Source: Pelosinus fermentans DSM 17108
Lineage (GTDB): Bacteria > Bacillota > Negativicutes > DSM-13327
Reading direction: 5' to 3'
NCBI RefSeq assembly: GCF_000271485.2
Contig: NZ_AKVN02000001.1
Coordinates: 438,001-502,000 of the forward strand
Length of the DNA stretch: 64,000 nucleotides
Under the pieces are notes generated by a model. That model made no database searches. It saw only the letters and a list, made by a program, of their open reading frames with translations, and was not told the DNA's origin. The position numbers were made by a program, and so were the translations under genes. Below are positions 60,718 through 64,000 of this stretch, piece by piece (position 1 is the first letter of the stretch; every line of letters starts with the position of its first letter).

Positions 60718-61338
60718 ATGAATTATTTAAGGAATTATTGGCAAGATATCGGTGGTATTGTAGGGGTAGTAGTATGCATTGGTTTATTTTTTCGATACCA
60801 ACACATACAAGAACTCCAAGTGATTTTATGGCTGAGTTTTGTTGCAATTCTCTTTCATCAGTTTGAGGAGTATCGATGGCCAGGATATTTCCCCGGTGTT
60901 TTTAATATCGTCTTATTCAAAAGTGCAAATCCAGATAAGTATCCTTTAAATAGCCATTCAGCGATGGTTATTAATATTTTAATTGCCTATGGTTTTTATT
61001 TGCTTCCCATCTTTTTTATAGATCAAATATGGATTGGATTAGCGCCAATATTTATGGGATTTTTTCAATTGGTATGGCATGGGGTTTTTGCTAATCTTAA
61101 AATTAAAGGTATTTATAATCCTGGTCTGTTTGCTGTTATTTTTCTGCATATTCCGATAGGGGCTTGGTATATCAACTATATTATGGTGCATAATTTAGTA
61201 ACTGTGTACGATTGGATATTGGGAATTGCATATTTTGCTGTAGCTACTTACGTGTTAATTGTAAAAGGTAATATGTGGATGAAAAATGAGAAATCAATTT
61301 ACAGTTTTAATCAAAAACAACTAGGTCCTTATCGTTGA
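60718..61338 (+). CDS. HXXEE-domain membrane protein
   Basis: A 206-residue membrane protein with about five hydrophobic segments. The family signature H-x-x-E-E is in LFHQFEEYRWPG (about 46-57), and further conserved histidines occur in NSHSAM, WHGVFANLKIKGIYNPG and FLHIPIG. The HXXEE family has no established function; the clustered His and Glu suggest a membrane metal-dependent enzyme. GAGG precedes the ATG. It probably forms a regulon with the MarR gene before it. Confidence 0.85.
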   Translation: MNYLRNYWQDIGGIVGVVVCIGLFFRYQHIQELQVILWLSFVAILFHQFEEYRWPGYFPGVFNIVLFKSANPDKYPLNSHSAMVINILIAYGFYLLPIFFIDQIWIGLAPIFMGFFQLVWHGVFANLKIKGIYNPGLFAVIFLHIPIGAWYINYIMVHNLVTVYDWILGIAYFAVATYVLIVKGNMWMKNEKSIYSFNQKQLGPYR

Positions 61339-61383
61339 TGGTAGAGCTGTATAATAATAATTACTTACCCATTTGGACTAATA

Positions 61384-61594
61384 AGAAACCCCTGAAGCGG
61401 AGTCTTGCCTGGTAGAATAATGCTTATAATGTAAAAATATAGAAGGATTTGGCATTCATAAAAGAGAAGCTACCATAATAAATTACTAACTAATTTATTA
61501 TGGTAGCTTCTCTTTAGTTGACACTGGGCGGTAGAAAGATAATTAAGAACTGATTGGTGTATTAAATGGGACAAGGATCCTGTCCCCGTATCCC
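61384..61594 (+). repeat. Intergenic repeat module, copy K (complete)
   Basis: GAAACCCCTGAAGCGGAGTCTTGCC, GCTTATAATG, the stem with the longest perfect pairing (61463-61512: AGAGAAGCTACCATAATAAATTA and complement, 5-base loop), TTGACACTGGGCGGTAGAAAGATAA and the core ending TATCCC at 61594. Confidence 0.9.
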
Positions 61595-61596
61595 TT

Positions 61597-61785
61597 TATA
61601 AAAAAAGATGCAAGGGTAGTCGTGGCCAAGAAGTTCTAAAATATAAATTTGATAAAGTTATATGTAAAGATTGTCCAAATAGAGTGGAATGTGCTGGCAA
61701 AAATAAATCGGTTAAATGCTTGGAACTTGAAAAGGATAGCAGCCCTAGTATTCTTTTTAGTCGAATATTTATTGCTGATTTTTAG
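61597..61785 (+). pseudogene. IS1182-type transposase remnant
   Basis: The frame YKKRCKGSRGQEVLKYKFDKVICKDCPNRVECAGKNKSVKCLELEKD ends in an unrelated tail. The CKDCPNRVEC zinc-binding stretch with upstream YKF is typical of IS1182/DUF772 transposases. It starts three bases after repeat copy K. Confidence 0.65.
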
Positions 61786-61952
61786 AGAGATTACTCAATT
61801 AGCAATTATAGAAAACAAAAATCTTCTAATAGCTCAAAAATAGTAAGCTTTTTCAGTAGTTTCGGACGGTTCGGTCGTCTTCAAACACAATCGTTGATAA
61901 TTCCCGTAAAGTGCTTTATGATATAATTAAAGTTTATGAAAGGGTGAATACA

Positions 61953-62042
61953 ATGAAGTTATTTGGAAAATCCGGTATTGTAAAAGGCTCCACACAACTC
62001 GATATGATAAAACATTGTGCGGAGCCCAATCAAATTAAGTAA
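61953..62042 (+). CDS. Possible 29-aa leader peptide or RNA
   Basis: After AAGGGTG and TATAAT, an ATG starts MKLFGKSGIVKGSTQLDMIKHCAEPNQIK. GGCTCC..GGAGCC and CACA..TGTG within it form a hairpin (61986-62025). It lies in the long leader of the MATE gene and is either a short peptide or a structured RNA. Confidence 0.35.
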   Translation: MKLFGKSGIVKGSTQLDMIKHCAEPNQIK

Positions 62043-62140
62043 ATGTTTATTTGATAGATGATTTCAGCACAATCAATTTAAGCTTAAGCTTATGTTGATT
62101 GTTTGTGATGCTCTTTTATAAATATTGAATTTGAATATTT

Positions 62141-62172
62141 GGCCGTAGACAATGTTTTGTCTACGGCCTTTT
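62141..62172 (+). terminator. Intrinsic terminator
   Basis: GGCCGTAGACA, loop, TGTCTACGGCC and TTTT. It separates the region above from the MATE leader. Confidence 0.75.
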
Positions 62173-62222
62173 GCTAGCTTTTTTCAAGGACATATTATGT
62201 CTATTGGCATAGTTAGTATAAA

Positions 62223-62270
62223 AGCAGAGGGCTTGCACCTACGGGTGTATAGTTTCCTCTACTTTTTTGT
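62223..62270 (+). promoter_or_regulatory. Candidate riboswitch-type attenuator of the MATE gene
   Basis: AGAGG (62226-62230) pairs with CCTCT (62256-62260) followed by T6, forming a terminator that encloses a smaller hairpin CACC-TACG-GGTG. Short terminator-type leaders ahead of MATE exporters in Clostridia include guanidine-IV (mepA motif) RNAs; assignment to that class is a guess from context. Confidence 0.45.
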
Positions 62271-62303
62271 TTATATTTTAAAAGAAAAGGATGTAGTCTA
62301 AAA

Positions 62304-63662
62304 ATGGAAAACTCAGAACAGGATTTAACAATTGGAAGTGTACAAAAAAAACTTATAAAATTTGCAATGCCCTTATTTGTTGCTAATTTGCTCCAATCAT
62401 TTTACAGCATTGTAGATATGTTGGTTGTTGGCCGAATGGTTGGGAGCACTGGGCTTGCAGCAATCAGCAATGCTTCAGTGATTAGCTTTATCATTAACTC
62501 AATTTGTATTGGCGTTACAATGGGCGGCACAGTATTAGTTGCTCAGTATAAAGGAGCTAATGATGAACAGGGTCAGAAAAAGACGGTAGGAACCTTGTTT
62601 ACTATATCTGCCATTGCTTCGATTATCGTTACCGTGATAGGGCTACTTGTATATAAGCCCGTGTTTGAACTTCTCGACGTGCCGTCTGCTTCTATGAAAG
62701 ACGCTTGCGATTATATGCTGATAATATGTTTAGGAACATTTTTTGTGTTTGGATACAATGCTGTCTGCTCAATTATGAAAGGATTTGGCGACTCAAAAAG
62801 TTCACTCTATTTTATTGCGGTGGCTACTGTCGTTAATATTTTTCTTGATTTGATTTTAGTTGGGCCTTTTGGATTGGGGACAAAAGGTGCCGCTTATGCA
62901 ACTGTTTTTTCACAAGGCATTTCTCTCATAATTTCAATTATTTGCTTGCGGCGCAGCGGTTTTATTTTTGATTTCAAGTTGCAAAGTTTTGGCATTGATA
63001 GGGACAAACTGATTGCCATTTTGAAAGTAGGATTACCTACTGCAATTCAAATGGTAGTTGTTAATATTTCGTATCTCTTGATTACAGGTATGCTCAATCA
63101 CTTTGGTGTCTCGGTAGCAGCAGCTTCGGGCATTGGATTAAAAGTAAATACTTTCGCCGGTATGCCCTGTTGGGCGCTTGGTCAAGCGGTTACGGCTATG
63201 GTAGGACAAAATATAGGAGCGAAAAACATTGAACGTGTTCAAAATACTACGACAATAGGACTGCGTCTGAATATAATCATTACTTTACTTGTCGTGATAC
63301 TTGTACAGATATTTGCAAAACCCATTGTAATGCTTTTTGAGCCGAAAAATTTAGAGGTGATTCAAGAAGGTGTTTTATATTTAAGAATATGTTGTTCTAT
63401 AAACAGCTTGATTTACGCGGCGATGTATACTTTTGACTCCTTTGCTATTGGTATTGGGGCTGCAAACATAGCCATGTGTAATGCACTGTTAGACGCAGTC
63501 ATTGTACGTTTACCTGTAAGCTGGTCTTTAGCTTTTATACTTCATTATGGTTTTACAGGAATTTATATAGGACAGGCACTTTCTCCGATATTGCCGGCTA
63601 TCGTTGGTGCAATTTATTTTTATCGGAAAGGATGGAGACATAAAAAGTTTTTACATAGTTAA
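62304..63662 (+). CDS. MATE-family multidrug exporter
   Basis: A 452-residue exporter with 12 membrane segments in two halves: QKKLIKFAMPLFVANLLQSFYSIVDMLVVGRMVGSTGLAAISNAS (about 14-58) starts the first and KLIAILKVGLPTAIQMVVVNISYLLITGMLNHFG the second. It belongs to the DinF/NorM superfamily and exports cationic drugs or metabolites with Na+ or H+. The ATG follows AAAGGATG. The terminator in its leader implies control by transcript attenuation. Confidence 0.92.
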   Translation: MENSEQDLTIGSVQKKLIKFAMPLFVANLLQSFYSIVDMLVVGRMVGSTGLAAISNASVISFIINSICIGVTMGGTVLVAQYKGANDEQGQKKTVGTLFTISAIASIIVTVIGLLVYKPVFELLDVPSASMKDACDYMLIICLGTFFVFGYNAVCSIMKGFGDSKSSLYFIAVATVVNIFLDLILVGPFGLGTKGAAYATVFSQGISLIISIICLRRSGFIFDFKLQSFGIDRDKLIAILKVGLPTAIQMVVVNISYLLITGMLNHFGVSVAAASGIGLKVNTFAGMPCWALGQAVTAMVGQNIGAKNIERVQNTTTIGLRLNIIITLLVVILVQIFAKPIVMLFEPKNLEVIQEGVLYLRICCSINSLIYAAMYTFDSFAIGIGAANIAMCNALLDAVIVRLPVSWSLAFILHYGFTGIYIGQALSPILPAIVGAIYFYRKGWRHKKFLHS

Positions 63663-63689
63663 TCAGTAAAAATCGAAATCACCTGCTGA

Positions 63690-63917
63690 ATGGCAATAAA
63701 AAAAGCCGTAATTCGGTTGTCGCTCCCCGCCTCTGTTTCGATTTGCACCATTCTTATCACAAAAATCGAAACGGAGGAAAAATACTATGTCAAAATCAAT
63801 CTACGGGATTATTACCCGTTTTATTCATCGGACTGCTTTATCGAAGTGTCGGACGAGCTGGCAGTGTTTTTAGAGGGCTGCGACAAAGCAGAGAACGTCC
63901 TAATGAAGAGTGTGTAA
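63690..63917 (+). pseudogene. Fragment of an element-type sigma factor
   Basis: The frame has an unrelated start (MAIKKAVIRLSLP) and then KYYVKINLRDYYPFYSSDCFIEVSDELAVFLEGCDKAENVLMKSV. KINLRDYYPFY..D.FIEVSDE is the N-terminus of short sigma-70-like proteins found on conjugative elements in Firmicutes. The sequence breaks off after EGCDKAE, where the family would go on with a basic stretch. GGAGGAAAAATACT lies inside it. Confidence 0.6.
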
Positions 63918-63921
63918 CATA

Positions 63922-64000
63922 AGTAGAATTTAACAGTTATAAAGAGAAGCTACCATAATAAATTAGTTCGTAAATTTATGGTCAGCTTTTCTTTTATTTG
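63922..64000 (+). repeat. Intergenic repeat module, copy L (cut by window end)
   Basis: TTTAACAGTTATAA and the stem AGAGAAGCTACCATAATAAATTAG..TTATGGTCAGCTTTTCTTTT (63942-63992). The core, if present, lies beyond the window. Confidence 0.8.

Noticed and set aside
1-64000. tRNA, rRNA and CRISPR genes
   Set aside because: None was recognised on reading both strands; small structured RNAs outside the listed leaders could have been missed without a model search.

Overview
The window reads as chromosome of an anaerobic, low-GC, diderm Firmicute, most likely a Negativicute of the Pelosinus/Sporomusa type. Firmicute signs are strong AGGAGG-type ribosome binding sites, a T-box leader, sigma-A-like promoters and a CD3324-family gene. 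The diderm sign is a YadA-like trimeric autotransporter with an outer-membrane anchor (41002-42351). Rubrerythrin, a DcuC-type carrier, ferredoxin-nitroreductase and methylmalonyl-CoA decarboxylase fit an anaerobe. Genus-level placement is inference. No tRNA, rRNA, CRISPR array or intact transposase was seen.

Layout. 1-5400: DcuC carrier and CapA-like protein, a small unknown, then a MarR-controlled run (cyclase, hydrolase stub, deformylase-like). 5726-11134: a D-xylonate type sugar-acid cluster (aldolase, GntP permease, YjhG-type dehydratase, divergent IclR regulator). 11364-13964: arsRDA without an adjacent arsenite pump. 14019-20632: methylmalonyl-CoA decarboxylase and a five-gene nickel/peptide ABC importer. 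20964-26173: SDR, ferredoxin-nitroreductase, a 58-aa protein and an unnamed cluster of two paralogous membrane proteins around a third. 26822-41000: efflux, redox and regulatory genes mixed with many gene remnants. 41002-47980: autotransporter, MBL hydrolase, T-box-controlled BrnQ, and an MFS exporter behind a duplicated attenuator. 48637-54210: a sucrose-type glycosyltransferase plus phosphatase followed by the OpuA glycine betaine importer, together an osmoprotection block. 54292-64000: broken genes, CD3324 protein, methyltransferase, AraC regulator, HAD hydrolase, a MarR/HXXEE pair with matching operators, a MATE exporter, and an element-type sigma factor fragment.

The dominant unexplained structure is an intergenic repeat of about 80-250 bp found at least twelve times, with extra short copies. 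It has an AT-rich left part with TATAAT, a terminator-like stem (AGAGAAGCT.. / ..AGCTTCTCT) and a GGGACA..TGTCCC REP-like end. All copies lie in the same orientation. Several abut broken genes (RND pump, LysR regulator, IS1182-type transposase, Old Yellow Enzyme tail), which suggests that these repeats drive gene decay and rearrangement here.
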